A stretch of 64,000 nt of DNA, taken from Palsa-504 sp963744575. GTDB taxonomy: Bacteria; Actinomycetota; Actinomycetes; Streptosporangiales; Streptosporangiaceae. Of this stretch, positions 41,369 through 50,325 are shown piece by piece; position 1 is the first letter of the stretch; every line of letters starts with the position of its first letter. The DNA is taken from positions 248,001 to 312,000 of the forward strand of contig CAVUUF010000016.1 in the NCBI GenBank assembly GCA_963744575.1. The letters run 5' to 3'. Position numbers and translations under genes: made by a program. The notes under the pieces were generated by a model, which saw only the letters and a program-made list of their open reading frames with translations, was not told the DNA's origin and did not search any database.

Positions 41369-43075
41369 CTATATCCCGCGGATGGCGCTGGCGGCCGCGG
41401 CGCGCAGCCGGGCCCGCAACTCGGCGCCCGCCGTCCGGCTGGTCTGGGCCTCGACGATCCGCAGGCCGGTCCCCTGCAGCGCCTTGGTCAGGTCGCCGGG
41501 CTGCTCGAGGCGCTGGTAGGGCAGGCCGAACGCGGCGGCCAGGTGATGCAGGACCGCGCCGTGCGGGGTGCCGAACAGCCGCTCGAACGAGCCGGGGAAG
41601 GCGGCCTGTTCCAGGGTGGAGAAGATGCCGCCGCCGTCGTTGTTGACCACGACCAGGCACAGGTCCGGACGCGGCTCGTCCGGGCCAAGGGCCAGGCCCG
41701 CCGCGTCGTGCAGGAACGCCAGGTCCCCGATCAGCGCGTAGGCCGGACCGCCGTGAGCCAGCGCGGCGCCGATGGCCGACAACGTGGTCCCGTCGATCCC
41801 GCTGGCGCCGCGGCTGGCCAGCACGCGCAGGTCCGCGCGGGGCGGAAGACCGCAATCAATATCCCGAACGGGCTGGCTCGAAGCGGTCCACAGCAGCGAA
41901 CCCTCCGGCACCGCGGTGGCCAGATCCCGGGCCAGCCGCGGCTCCGTGAGGTTCTCGTCGTCGTCGAGCACGGCATCCACCGCGCGGCGCGCCGCGGCGT
42001 CCGCCCGCCGCCAGCCGTCCAGCCAGGACCCACTCCCGGCAGCCAGAGCCCCGGCCGTCCCGGTCAGGCGGAGGGCGGACGCGACGTCGGTGGCGGCGCG
42101 CTGCGGGTCGGCCCAGCGCCCGGGTCCCGGCGCGACGACCACGTGCCTGCGCGCCGACTTAGCACCGAGGAAGGCGATCTGCGCCCGGGACAGGCCGGGA
42201 CGGCCCGCCGACACGATCAGGTCGGGCTGACGGGCCTGGACGAACTCCGGGGCGGCGAGCAGGTACTGATAGGCGGACAGCGCGTTCGGCCCGCGGCGGG
42301 CGCCGGACGAGGGTTCGGCCAGCACCGGCCAGCCCGCCCGTTCGGCCAGCCGGGCCAGGGCCCGCGCGTCGTAGTCGCCGTCGCCGCAGACCACCACGCC
42401 CCGTTCGGTCCACGGCAGCTCGAGTTCGCCGGCCGCGCCGCCCCCGTCGCCGAATGAGGTCCACGGCCGGCCGCCGGGGCGTCCGTCCAGGGGTTCGGGC
42501 CACGGCTCGTCGCCGGTCGGTACCAGCGGCTCGCGGAACGGCAGGTTGAGGTGGACCGGGCCGGGCCAAGGGTCCGGAGCGCCGCGCCTGCCCGCCGCGT
42601 GCGCCCAGGCCTGGCAGGCCAGCGAGCGCCAGTAGCCGGCCATGCCGGGCCTGGCCTCGGGCAGGCCGACCTCGCAGAACCAGCGCACGGCGCCGCCGTA
42701 CAGCTTGATCTGGTCGATCGCCTGGTTGGCCCCGATGCCGCGCAGTTCGGGCGGCCGGTCGGCGGTCAGCACAACCAGCGGGACACCGGACTCGTCGGCC
42801 TCGATCACCGCCGGGTGGAAGTTGGCCGCGGCCGTGCCCGAGGTGCACAGCATCGCCACCGGGCGGCGGCTGGCCCTGGCCAGGCCGAGCGCGGTGAACG
42901 ACGCGGAGCGCTCGTCGATCCGGACGTGCAGCCGTATCCGATGCTGGCGTCCGGCCTCGAAGAACGCCATCGCCAGCGGCGTGCTGCGCGAGCCGGGCGC
43001 CAGCACCACCTCGCGCAGCCCGCACCGGATCAGCTCGTCGCTGAACGTGACCCCGAACGCGGTGGACGGGTTCAC
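41369..43075 (-). CDS. menD: 2-succinyl-5-enolpyruvyl-6-hydroxy-3-cyclohexene-1-carboxylate synthase
   Basis: 568 residues. MenD features: ELIRCGLREVVLAPGSRSTP, RIDERSASFTALGLA with the catalytic Glu, MLCTSGTAAANFHPAVIEA, and the ThDP motif GDLAFLHDAAGLAL...VVVNNDGGGIFS (GDG-like, N27). Adds the succinyl semialdehyde-ThDP anion from 2-oxoglutarate to isochorismate, step two to menaquinone. ATG 43075 overlaps menC's stop (ATGA). Confidence 0.95.
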   Translation of the reverse strand: MNPSTAFGVTFSDELIRCGLREVVLAPGSRSTPLAMAFFEAGRQHRIRLHVRIDERSASFTALGLARASRRPVAMLCTSGTAAANFHPAVIEADESGVPLVVLTADRPPELRGIGANQAIDQIKLYGGAVRWFCEVGLPEARPGMAGYWRSLACQAWAHAAGRRGAPDPWPGPVHLNLPFREPLVPTGDEPWPEPLDGRPGGRPWTSFGDGGGAAGELELPWTERGVVVCGDGDYDARALARLAERAGWPVLAEPSSGARRGPNALSAYQYLLAAPEFVQARQPDLIVSAGRPGLSRAQIAFLGAKSARRHVVVAPGPGRWADPQRAATDVASALRLTGTAGALAAGSGSWLDGWRRADAAARRAVDAVLDDDENLTEPRLARDLATAVPEGSLLWTASSQPVRDIDCGLPPRADLRVLASRGASGIDGTTLSAIGAALAHGGPAYALIGDLAFLHDAAGLALGPDEPRPDLCLVVVNNDGGGIFSTLEQAAFPGSFERLFGTPHGAVLHHLAAAFGLPYQRLEQPGDLTKALQGTGLRIVEAQTSRTAGAELRARLRAAAASAIRGI

Positions 43076-44046
43076 CGGCGTCCCGCCACGCCGGGCAGGA
43101 ACCGCACGGCGGCCGCGGCCCGCTCCCGCCAGCGAGCCGGGTCGGTCTCCCAGCGGGCCAGCTGGCCGGGGTCGACGGCCGGGCGGCGGACCGGCAGCGC
43201 GCCGTCCTCGGGCGCCAGCGGGCTGGCCGTCACGTCCCCGGCCAGCAACGACATCGTACCGAGGCCGCAGGCGAAGGGCAGCTCGGGGAGCGCGGCGGCC
43301 AGGGCCACCCCGGCGGCGAGCCCGACCGAGGTGTCGACGGCGCTGGACACCACGACCGGCAGGCCGCAGGCCTCGGCCACCTCGAGGGCGGCGCGGACCC
43401 CGCCCAGCGGCTGGACCTTCAGCATCACGATGTCGGCCGCGCCCGCGGCCCGCACCCGGAGCGGATCTTCGGCCTTGCGGATCGACTCGTCGGCGGCGAC
43501 CGGGATATCGATATGTCGACGCAGCTCAGCCAGCTCGTCCAGGGTGGCGCAGGGCTGCTCGGCGTATTCGAGCCCGAACCGGGCCAGCTGCCGCAGCATC
43601 CGCGCCGCCTGCGCAGGCGTCCAGCCGCCGTTGGCGTCGACCCGGATCCTGCCGTCCGGGCCTAGCGCGGCCCGGACCGCCTCGACCCGTTCGAGGTCCT
43701 CCGCCTCGGCCTGGCCGCGCTCGGCCACCTTGACCTTGGCGGTCCGGCAGCCCGACTTCGCCACGATCCCCGCGGCCAGGTCCGGCCCGACCGCGGGCAC
43801 GGTGACGTTCACCGGGATGCGGTCCCTGGCCGACGCCGGCCAGCCCCGCGTCGCGGACTCGATGGCGCTGGCCAGCCAGCGCGCGCTCTCCTTCGGCCCG
43901 TACTCGGCGAACGGCGAGAACTCTCCCCACCCGGCGGGTCCCTGAAGCAGCGCGCCTTCCCGCACCGTGATCCCCCGGAACCTGACCGGCATCGGGATCG
44001 CGAACGCCCGCAGCCCGTCCAGCATCCCGGCCAGATCCCCCGTCAC
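43072..44046 (-). CDS. menC: o-Succinylbenzoate synthase
   Basis: 324 residues from GTG 44046 (VTGDLAGMLDGLRAFAIPMP); ATG 44025 and ATG 44106 are alternatives. Enolase-superfamily features: VRFRGITVREGALLQGPAGW, catalytic Lys in TAKVKVAE, metal ligands in DANGGWTP, EQPC and AADES, second Lys in IVMLKVQPLGG. Dehydrates SHCHC to OSB, step four. Upstream of menD in the same transcript. Confidence 0.93.
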   Translation of the reverse strand: MTGDLAGMLDGLRAFAIPMPVRFRGITVREGALLQGPAGWGEFSPFAEYGPKESARWLASAIESATRGWPASARDRIPVNVTVPAVGPDLAAGIVAKSGCRTAKVKVAERGQAEAEDLERVEAVRAALGPDGRIRVDANGGWTPAQAARMLRQLARFGLEYAEQPCATLDELAELRRHIDIPVAADESIRKAEDPLRVRAAGAADIVMLKVQPLGGVRAALEVAEACGLPVVVSSAVDTSVGLAAGVALAAALPELPFACGLGTMSLLAGDVTASPLAPEDGALPVRRPAVDPGQLARWETDPARWRERAAAAVRFLPGVAGRR

Positions 44047-44177
44047 CGCGGCCCGCTTTCCTGATCGTGGACCGTTGCCCCACGAAAAGCGCGGGTAACG
44101 GGCCACGATGATCTGAACCCGCGCGCCGGGGGCGGGGCGGCCGGGGGCATCGTGGTCTCCTGGCCGGCGATGCGGAA

Positions 44178-44196
44178 GAACCGCGTCATGCGGTTC
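44178..44196. promoter_or_regulatory. Inverted repeat between menC and menE
   Basis: GAACCGC-gtcat-GCGGTTC is a perfect 7-base inverted repeat in the 313-base gap between divergent menC and menE. It could be an operator serving both. The same gap has TAACCT (about 44346), eight bases before GTG 44360, a leaderless -10 for menE. Nothing else noted. Confidence 0.45.
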
Positions 44197-44359
44197 CCGT
44201 GAGAATGATCACAGCTGGGCATGCGGCCAGAAATTCGAACTGGGCCGCGGGGCTGGGCGTCCGCGGGGCACCGGGATGGTCCTCTCGCTGTTCCGGGGCG
44301 GACGGCCGCCATTCGGTCACTCGTAACCTCCGAGAGTCAGGGATCTAACCTTAACCTTC

Positions 44360-45583
44360 GTGACAACGCGCCCTCTGCACGCGGTCCTGGTCGAACGCGC
44401 CACCCCGCGGCTGGTCGAATTGCTGGCCGCGGCGCTGGACGGCACCGGCCCGGCCATCCTGCCGCTGGACGCCGGGCTTCCGGCCGGGCGCATCGCCGAG
44501 CTGATCGACGCCTTCGGCCCGGGCTCGATCGAGGACGCCGGGGCGGTCACCCCGGTCCGTTCGGCTCGAAAAGAAGGGGTCGCCGAAGGTACGGCGGTCA
44601 TCATCGGCACCTCCGGGTCCACCGGCGCGCCCAAGGGGGTCGAGCTGAGCGCGGCCGCGCTGCGCTACTCGGCGCGGGCCTCGCTGGACCGGGTGGGCGC
44701 CCGGCCGGGCGAGCGCTGGCTGTGCTGCCTGCCCGCCACGCACGTGGCCGGCCTCCAGGTGCTGATACGGTCCCTGGCCGGCGGCACCGAGCCGGTGCTG
44801 GCCGAACGCGCCGACGCTGAGACCCTGGCCGCCGCGTCCGCGTCCGGCTGCGCGCACGTCTCCCTGGTAGCGACCCAGCTCCAGCGGCTCCTGCCGCAGG
44901 CCGGCGCCACGCCGCTGGCCGGGTTCTCCTCGGTGCTGCTGGGCGGGGCCGCGGCGCCGGACCGCCTGCTGGCCCGAGCGCGGGCCGCGGGCGTGCCTGT
45001 GGTGACGACCTACGGCATGACCGAGACCTGCGGCGGCTGCGTATACGACGGGATGCCGCTGGCCGGGGTGCGGGTCGAGGTCCGCGAGGATGACCGCATC
45101 TGGATCGGCGGGCCCGTGCTGTTCTCCGGGTACCGCGGCGGGCCGCCGGAGATAGGCAGGATGCCCCGCGACCACTGGTTCCGGACCGGGGACCTGGGCC
45201 GCCTGGACGCCTCGGGGCGGCTGACGGTGCGCGGCCGGGCCGATGACGTCATCAACACCGGCGGGCACAAGGTCGTCCCGGGCGAGGTGGCGGCGGCGCT
45301 GCAGACCTGTCCGGGTGTCCGGGACGCGGCGGTGCTGGGGCGACCCGACCCCGAATGGGGCGAACGAGTCATCGCGGTGGTGGTCCCGGCCGATCCGGCC
45401 GACCCGCCGGGGCTGGATTTGCTCCGTCTGCATGTGCGCGAGCGCCTGCCGCGTTACGCTGCTCCAAGCAAGGTCGTAGTGGTCGACGCCGTTCCCATGC
45501 TCCCGAGCGGGAAGCACGACATCGTACGGCTCCGGCAGGAGCTGCTACGGCGGGAACAAACTGAGGCGGAGAGCGTTAGTTAA
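44360..45583 (+). CDS. menE: o-Succinylbenzoate-CoA ligase
   Basis: 407 residues from GTG 44360. AMP-binding enzyme with P-loop IIGTSGSTGAPKGVEL, TYGMTETCGGCVYDG, FRTGDLGRLDASGRLTVRGR and VINTGGHKVVPGEV, and PSGKHDIVRL with the catalytic Lys. Shorter than 500-residue ligases, as actinobacterial MenE usually is. Activates OSB for ring closure by MenB, not in the window. Divergent from menC-menD. Confidence 0.93.
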   Translation: MTTRPLHAVLVERATPRLVELLAAALDGTGPAILPLDAGLPAGRIAELIDAFGPGSIEDAGAVTPVRSARKEGVAEGTAVIIGTSGSTGAPKGVELSAAALRYSARASLDRVGARPGERWLCCLPATHVAGLQVLIRSLAGGTEPVLAERADAETLAAASASGCAHVSLVATQLQRLLPQAGATPLAGFSSVLLGGAAAPDRLLARARAAGVPVVTTYGMTETCGGCVYDGMPLAGVRVEVREDDRIWIGGPVLFSGYRGGPPEIGRMPRDHWFRTGDLGRLDASGRLTVRGRADDVINTGGHKVVPGEVAAALQTCPGVRDAAVLGRPDPEWGERVIAVVVPADPADPPGLDLLRLHVRERLPRYAAPSKVVVVDAVPMLPSGKHDIVRLRQELLRREQTEAESVS

Positions 45584-45703
45584 TAGTGCCCGGACAAAGT
45601 CTCCTGCTGAGGACTACGCAGGGCGGCGAGGGGTACTTGGTGGAAACCCAATTGAACGACATAAGTGATGCGTGCGTTGTTACGAGGAGGAGGGAGGTGC
45701 CTC

Positions 45704-47056
45704 ATGCCGCGGACCGCCATGGCGACGTCTACCGTTGACCGCGTCACCGACTCGGACGACGAGGTGAGCACGACCCGGGTGGACGATCTGATCCAGCGCG
45801 GGCGAAGCCAGGGCCACCTGTCTCTTGCGGAGCTGAGGATGGCCTTTGACCAGGCAGGACTCACGCCGGCCGAGGGACGGTCCATTCTGCGCGAGTTGAG
45901 TGAGTCCGGCGTGCGGCTCGCCAACGAGCTGGTAGAGAACCAGGGGGGTCCCAAGAGCCGTCCGGCGCGCCCCGCGCGTGCCACGGCGCGAGCCGCCAAG
46001 GAGGCGGACGTGGCCCCGGAGCCCGAGCCTAGCGACGATGCCGACACTGACCTGGCCGACTCCGACGTTGTGAACCTCGAGGCCGAGGCGGCCGCGCTCA
46101 GCGACACCGACCGGCTGGCCGAGGTGGACCTGGACGACCAGACGCCCGCCATGGGCGACTCGGTCCACACCTATCTCAAGTCCATCGGGCGCACCAGCTT
46201 GCTCACCGCCGAGCAGGAGGTGGATCTCGCCAAGCGGATCGAGGCCGGCCTGTTCGCCGAGAACAAGCTGGAGAACGCGACCGGGCTTGACGAGACCTTC
46301 CGGCGTGACCTGGAGCTGGTGGCCGAGGACGGGCGGCGCGCCAAGGCGCACATGCTCGAGGCCAACCTGCGCCTGGTCGTGTCGGTGGCCAAGAAGTACA
46401 GCGACCGGGGCCTGTCGCTGCTCGACGTGGTGCAGGAAGGCAACCTGGGCCTGATCCGTGCGGTCGAGAAGTTCGACTACACCAAGGGCTACAAGTTCTC
46501 CACCTACGCCATGTGGTGGATCAGGCAGGCCATCCAGCGCGGCTTCGCCGACTCGGCCCGGACCATCCGGCTGCCGGTGCACGTGCTCGAGATGCTGTCG
46601 AAGCTGTCGCGCGTCGAGCGGGACATGCACCAGCGCCTGGGCCGCGAGCCCACGCCCGAGGAACTGGCGGTCGAGCTTGACCGGACGCCAGACCAGATCG
46701 AGGAGCTGCTGCGCACATCGCGCCAGCCGATCTCGCTCGACTCCACGATCGGCGAGGACGGCGAGACTTCGATCGGCGACCTGATCGAGGACGTCGACGC
46801 GCCCGAGGCTTCGGAGCTCGTCGACCGGCAGCTGATGGCGGAGCAGCTTCGTTCGGCGCTGGACGCGCTGACGCCGCGCGAGGCCACGATCATGGCCATG
46901 CGGTTCGGCCTGTACGACGGCAACCCGCACACGCTCGACGAGATCGGGCGGGCGCTCGGCCTGACCCGAGAGCGGATCAGGCAGCTCGAGAAGCAGTCGC
47001 TGTCCAAGCTGCGTCACCCCAGCCGCGCCCAGCCGCTGCTGGACTTCGCGAGCTGA
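45704..47056 (+). CDS. RNA polymerase sigma-70 factor, RpoD/SigA group
   Basis: 450 residues from ATG 45704, seven bases after GGAGGGAGG; a frame start at 45665 lacks this site. Region 1.1-like N-terminus (VDDLIQRGRSQGHLSLAELR), acidic linker, then 1.2 (GDSVHTYLKSIGRTSLLTAE), 2.1-2.4 (LDVVQEGNLGLIRAVEKFDY, GYKFSTYAMWWIRQAIQR), 3, and 4.2 HTH (LDEIGRALGLTRERIRQLEK). The end LSKLRHPSRAQPLLDFAS differs from HrdB-type LRDYLD. Either primary or a primary-like sigma; copy number in the genome would decide. Confidence 0.92.
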   Translation: MPRTAMATSTVDRVTDSDDEVSTTRVDDLIQRGRSQGHLSLAELRMAFDQAGLTPAEGRSILRELSESGVRLANELVENQGGPKSRPARPARATARAAKEADVAPEPEPSDDADTDLADSDVVNLEAEAAALSDTDRLAEVDLDDQTPAMGDSVHTYLKSIGRTSLLTAEQEVDLAKRIEAGLFAENKLENATGLDETFRRDLELVAEDGRRAKAHMLEANLRLVVSVAKKYSDRGLSLLDVVQEGNLGLIRAVEKFDYTKGYKFSTYAMWWIRQAIQRGFADSARTIRLPVHVLEMLSKLSRVERDMHQRLGREPTPEELAVELDRTPDQIEELLRTSRQPISLDSTIGEDGETSIGDLIEDVDAPEASELVDRQLMAEQLRSALDALTPREATIMAMRFGLYDGNPHTLDEIGRALGLTRERIRQLEKQSLSKLRHPSRAQPLLDFAS

Positions 47057-47097
47057 CGGGGCGCCGCGCTCTCCTAGTTCGGCCTCCCGACATGGAT

Positions 47098-47126
47098 GCC
47101 GGGCCCGCCCTCCCGCCGGGCCCGGC
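47098..47126 (+). terminator. GC hairpin after the sigma gene
   Basis: GCCGGGCCCG (47098-47107) and CGGGCCCGGC (47117-47126), perfect 10-base stem with 9-base loop, 42 bases after the sigma stop. No U-tract follows, as often in high-GC genomes. Confidence 0.6.
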
Positions 47127-47140
47127 ATTCGGCTGTCCGG

Positions 47141-47200
47141 GCCCTTGTCTCGGCCACGATGCCCTTGTCTCGGCCACGATGCCCTTGTCTCGGCCACGAT
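47141..47200. repeat. Three perfect tandem 20-base repeats
   Basis: The unit GCCCTTGTCTCGGCCACGAT occurs three times back to back with no variation, in the sigma-fdhD intergenic region, 70 bases before fdhD. Recent tandem duplication is likely. No reading frame uses it. Confidence 0.9.
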
Positions 47201-47270
47201 GGGTGCCACGCCTCCGCTGTTCCCCTGCCAGCGACGGTCACTGTCCTCGGGCCAGCGTAGCCTCGGGTCT

Positions 47271-48101
47271 ATGAGCGATACGACGACGGCCAGGCGGCGG
47301 GTGCTGCGGATGCCGGTGACCGGTCCGGCGGAGCACCGGGCCGACCTGCTGGCGGTCGAGGAGCCGCTGGAGATCCGGGTTGACGGCGAACCGCTCACGG
47401 TGACCATGCGCACCCCCGGGAACGACATTGACCTGGCCGCCGGGTTCCTGTTCACCGAGGGCCTGCTCCCCCGGCTCGACGACGTGCACGAGATCCGGAT
47501 GTGCGAGGAGAACGTCGCTGCGGTGACCCTCGGAACGGGACGGACGCTGGCCGACGGCCCCGCGGCCCGCGGCTTCCTCACCACCAGCGCGTGCGGGGTG
47601 TGCGGAAAGGACACCATCGAGGCGATCCGGGTCCGGTCCGCCTTCGACGTGGCCGCCGACCCGGTCCGGGTCTCCCCCGCCGTGCTGGCCGGCCTGCCGG
47701 ACCGGCTGCGGGCGGCGCAGCGGGTGTTCAGCCGCACCGGCGGGCTGCACGCGGCCGGCCTGTTCACCGCCGACGGCACGCTGCTCGCGCTCCGCGAGGA
47801 CGTGGGCCGGCACAACGCGGTCGACAAGGTGGCCGGCTGGGCGCTGCGCGGCGGGCTGCTGCCGCTGGCCGGTCACGTGCTGCTAGTCAGCGGGCGGGCC
47901 TCGTTCGAGCTGGTCCAGAAGGCGGTCATGATGGGCGTGCCGGTGCTCGCGGCCGTGTCGGCCCCGTCCTCGCTGGCCGCGGCCCTGGCCGGGGAAACCG
48001 GCCTCACCCTGGTCGGCTTCCTGCGCGGCGAGAACATGAACGTCTACGCCCGCGCCGACCGGGTGGTCACCCAGGACGCCCCCGTCGCCGCGCCTCGCTA
48101 A
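47271..48101 (+). CDS. fdhD: Formate dehydrogenase accessory sulfurtransferase FdhD
   Basis: 276 residues. RTPGNDIDLAAGFLFTEGLL, then TTSACGVCGKDTIEAI with the active Cys pair, GLHAAGLFTADGTLLALRED, VGRHNAVDKVAGWA and GRASFELVQKAVMMGVPVLA are FdhD signatures. It transfers sulfur from cysteine desulfurase to molybdenum cofactor, needed by formate dehydrogenases. No fdh gene is in the window. TAGCCT (47258-47263) seven bases before ATG suggests leaderless transcription. Overlaps the next, convergent, gene's stop by four bases. Confidence 0.94.
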   Translation: MSDTTTARRRVLRMPVTGPAEHRADLLAVEEPLEIRVDGEPLTVTMRTPGNDIDLAAGFLFTEGLLPRLDDVHEIRMCEENVAAVTLGTGRTLADGPAARGFLTTSACGVCGKDTIEAIRVRSAFDVAADPVRVSPAVLAGLPDRLRAAQRVFSRTGGLHAAGLFTADGTLLALREDVGRHNAVDKVAGWALRGGLLPLAGHVLLVSGRASFELVQKAVMMGVPVLAAVSAPSSLAAALAGETGLTLVGFLRGENMNVYARADRVVTQDAPVAAPR

Positions 48102-49159
48102 CCCCGCCCGGCCGCCGCGGGCACCTGGTAAAGGTCGGCGCCTACGGGCGAGGTCGTGCGGGTGAGCTCGCCGCGGACCAGGAGCACCTCCAGATGGGCG
48201 GCCGTCTCGTTAACCGCCTGGACCTGGGCGAACAGGTCGAGATCCTCGAACCGGCGCTGCCGCCTGGTCCACTTGATCGCCTTCGCCACCTCGAACGGGG
48301 TGGCGTGGCCCGCCCGTACGGCGCTGACCGTCTCGGCCAGGCGGGTGTCATGGTGGGCGAGCAGCTCGTTGACCCGCTCGTGGGTGCCGCCGGCGACCGG
48401 GCCGTGGGCGGGCAGCAGCCGGGCGTCGGGGAGGGCGAGCGTCCGGGCGAGCGAGCTGAGGTAGTCGCGCAGCGCCATCCGGTTGCCCGCGGGCTCGAAG
48501 CCGATCGAGGGCGTGATGTGCGGCAGCACGTGGTCGCCGGCGAACATGATCCCGGACGCGGCGTCGTGGTAGATGACATGGCCGCGGGTGTGACCAGGGG
48601 TGTGCACCGCCCGCAGCGTCCGCGTGCGCAGGTCCAGGTCGGCGCCGTCCGGCACCCAGCGGTCAGGGTCTTCCCAGTCCCGGAACATCGGACCCTGACG
48701 CGCGAGCTCCGGCAGGCGGGCGGTCAGCTCGGAGGCGCCCAGCCTGCGCAGGCTCTCCGCGCCGAAGACCTGGTGGGCGCCGGTGCCGTTGATCATTTCC
48801 CTGGTCGCGATCATGTTCGCGCGCTCGTCCTCGCCGAGCGAGATCAGGGTCCGGAATTCCCGGCGCAGCTCGACCGCGAGGGAGTAGTGGTCGATGTGAA
48901 TGTGGGTGACGAAGAAGTTCCGGACGTCACCCAGTCCATAGCCGAGCTGACGCAGTCCCTCGGTGAGCCGTTCCCTGGCTGTGACCAGCGCCATCCCGGC
49001 GTCGATGAGGTCGACTCCGCCGGGATCGGTGATCGCGTAGACGTTGACCGCCCTCAGCCCGTCCAGCGGCAGTGGCAGCGGGATCCGGTGTATGCCTCCG
49101 CCGAGGTCCTCGACCTTGGGTTCCGTCCAGGCGTACCGGTCGGCCGCTGGGTGGCTCAT
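48098..49159 (-). CDS. MBL-fold metallo-hydrolase
   Basis: 353 residues from ATG 49159 (MSHPAADRYAWTEPKVEDLG; an upstream ATG 49189 is in frame). Zinc motif FFVTHIHIDHYS (HxHxDH), then HTPGHTRGHVIY, MFAGDHVLP and LLPAHGPVAGG, all metal ligands present. Similar to beta-lactamase-like proteins of the LACTB2 group, with a C-terminal winged-helix-like part (PFEVAKAIKW). Substrate unknown. Confidence 0.9.
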   Translation of the reverse strand: MSHPAADRYAWTEPKVEDLGGGIHRIPLPLPLDGLRAVNVYAITDPGGVDLIDAGMALVTARERLTEGLRQLGYGLGDVRNFFVTHIHIDHYSLAVELRREFRTLISLGEDERANMIATREMINGTGAHQVFGAESLRRLGASELTARLPELARQGPMFRDWEDPDRWVPDGADLDLRTRTLRAVHTPGHTRGHVIYHDAASGIMFAGDHVLPHITPSIGFEPAGNRMALRDYLSSLARTLALPDARLLPAHGPVAGGTHERVNELLAHHDTRLAETVSAVRAGHATPFEVAKAIKWTRRQRRFEDLDLFAQVQAVNETAAHLEVLLVRGELTRTTSPVGADLYQVPAAAGRG

Positions 49160-49213
49160 CGTGTCGCTGATCCTTCCGTTCGGACCCAAGACCCGGCGAG
49201 CCCTGAGTTACTG

Positions 49214-49534
49214 CTAAAAAACGATACCGGAGGGTACCGCCGCTTCGGCGTCCCGCCCGTTCCCTGCCCTCCAGATGGTAGGTCCTGCCGGGAAGGATCC
49301 GTCCGCCTGGGTCAGCATCAGCAGCGCGCTTTCTACGCCGAGTTCGAAAATGACTTCCTCATCGAAGCCGGGCCACACCGTGCCGTCGCGTTCGGTCAGG
49401 ACCCGCGCGCGGACGACCCGCTGCACGGCCGGGTCGGTCACCTCGCGGGCCCGGCCGGCCAGGGCGAAGCCGTCGTCCTGCCGGGGCGGCGGGCAGGTCT
49501 CGCTGTGCAGCGGTGGCGACGGTCGGCCCGGCAC
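49214..49534 (-). pseudogene. C-terminal fragment of a PPOX/F420-type split-barrel protein
   Basis: The stretch GRAREVTDPAVQRVVRARVL then EEVIFELGVESALLMLTQAD and GPTIWRAG resembles the end of pyridoxamine 5'-phosphate oxidase-like (FMN or F420) enzymes. Nothing upstream in frame restores the family's N-terminus; instead the sequence passes into a DUF222-type fragment. It is therefore a probable gene relic. Confidence 0.5.
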
Positions 49535-50165
49535 GGACGGCCAGCCCCGCGCGGACGGCCGACCTTGCGCCGACAGCCAGCCCGGAGGGCGCCGGGGTCG
49601 CGGGGTCCGGCTCGGGGCGGCGGCGGATCAGCTCCGCGACCGCGGCCAGCTTCCGGGCGGCCGCGTGCGCCTCGACCCGGTCCCAGGCGCACAGCATCCC
49701 GATCAGCTCCGCGTCCGACGCGCGGTCGAAGGCGTCCTCGTCCCCGGCCGCGGCGTCGGCGGACAGGGCCAGGCCCGGACAGCCGGGCGTCACATCCAGC
49801 ACCAGCCCGGGCCCGAACCCGGCCGCCGGGCTCGACGACTCGCCCGGGAAGACCCGCGCCGAGCCGGCCTGGCGCGGGCCGCGGCGCCCGGCCGTGGCGG
49901 CCTCAATCGCCAGCATCTCGTCGGCGGTCGCCCGGCGGATCTCTGCGAGTTCGTCCGCGGTCAGTTCGTCCTCGCCGTCGCGGTCCCACTCCTCTTCCAG
50001 GTCGGGCGGCTCGTCGTCGCCGGCCAGCCAGGCCTCCTGCTCCTCCGCGGTCATCGGATCCGGCCGGGTGATCACCGGCTCCCAAACCGGCTCAAGCTCC
50101 GCCCCGGGCCGGGACTCCTGCGGCCCGGGATCGGCGGGAACCGGTCTGCGGGGCATGAGCCACAT
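49359..50165 (-). pseudogene. Truncated DUF222 / HNH (13E12-type) protein
   Basis: 268 codons from 50165. Residues 40-90 are acidic, and residues about 140-180 (DAFDRASDAELIGMLCAWDR, AAARKLAAVAELIRRRPEPD) match the start of DUF222, normally followed by a long helical region and a C-terminal HNH nuclease. Both are absent; the last 70 residues are Arg/Ala/Pro shadow-like. The gene seems to have been cut and joined to the PPOX fragment. Confidence 0.55.
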
Positions 50166-50325
50166 CCGTTCTGGATCATGGACCTTCTATAGAACAGGAT
50201 AGCGAAAAATGACTATCGAAGCAATGATTTAGAGTGTGTCGCGGGGGCTCGCTGCTGGCGCGGTGGTCGCCTGAACAGCGGCAGCACTTCGCTGGCTGGA
50301 GCGGACGTGGGTAGATACCGGCGGA

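Noticed and set aside
47141..47200. CRISPR array
   Set aside because: The 20-base units are directly tandem with no spacers and no cas genes; a simple tandem repeat.
45680..47827. 715-codon minus-strand frame across the sigma factor and fdhD
   Set aside because: Covers two well-identified sense genes and has no recognisable motif.
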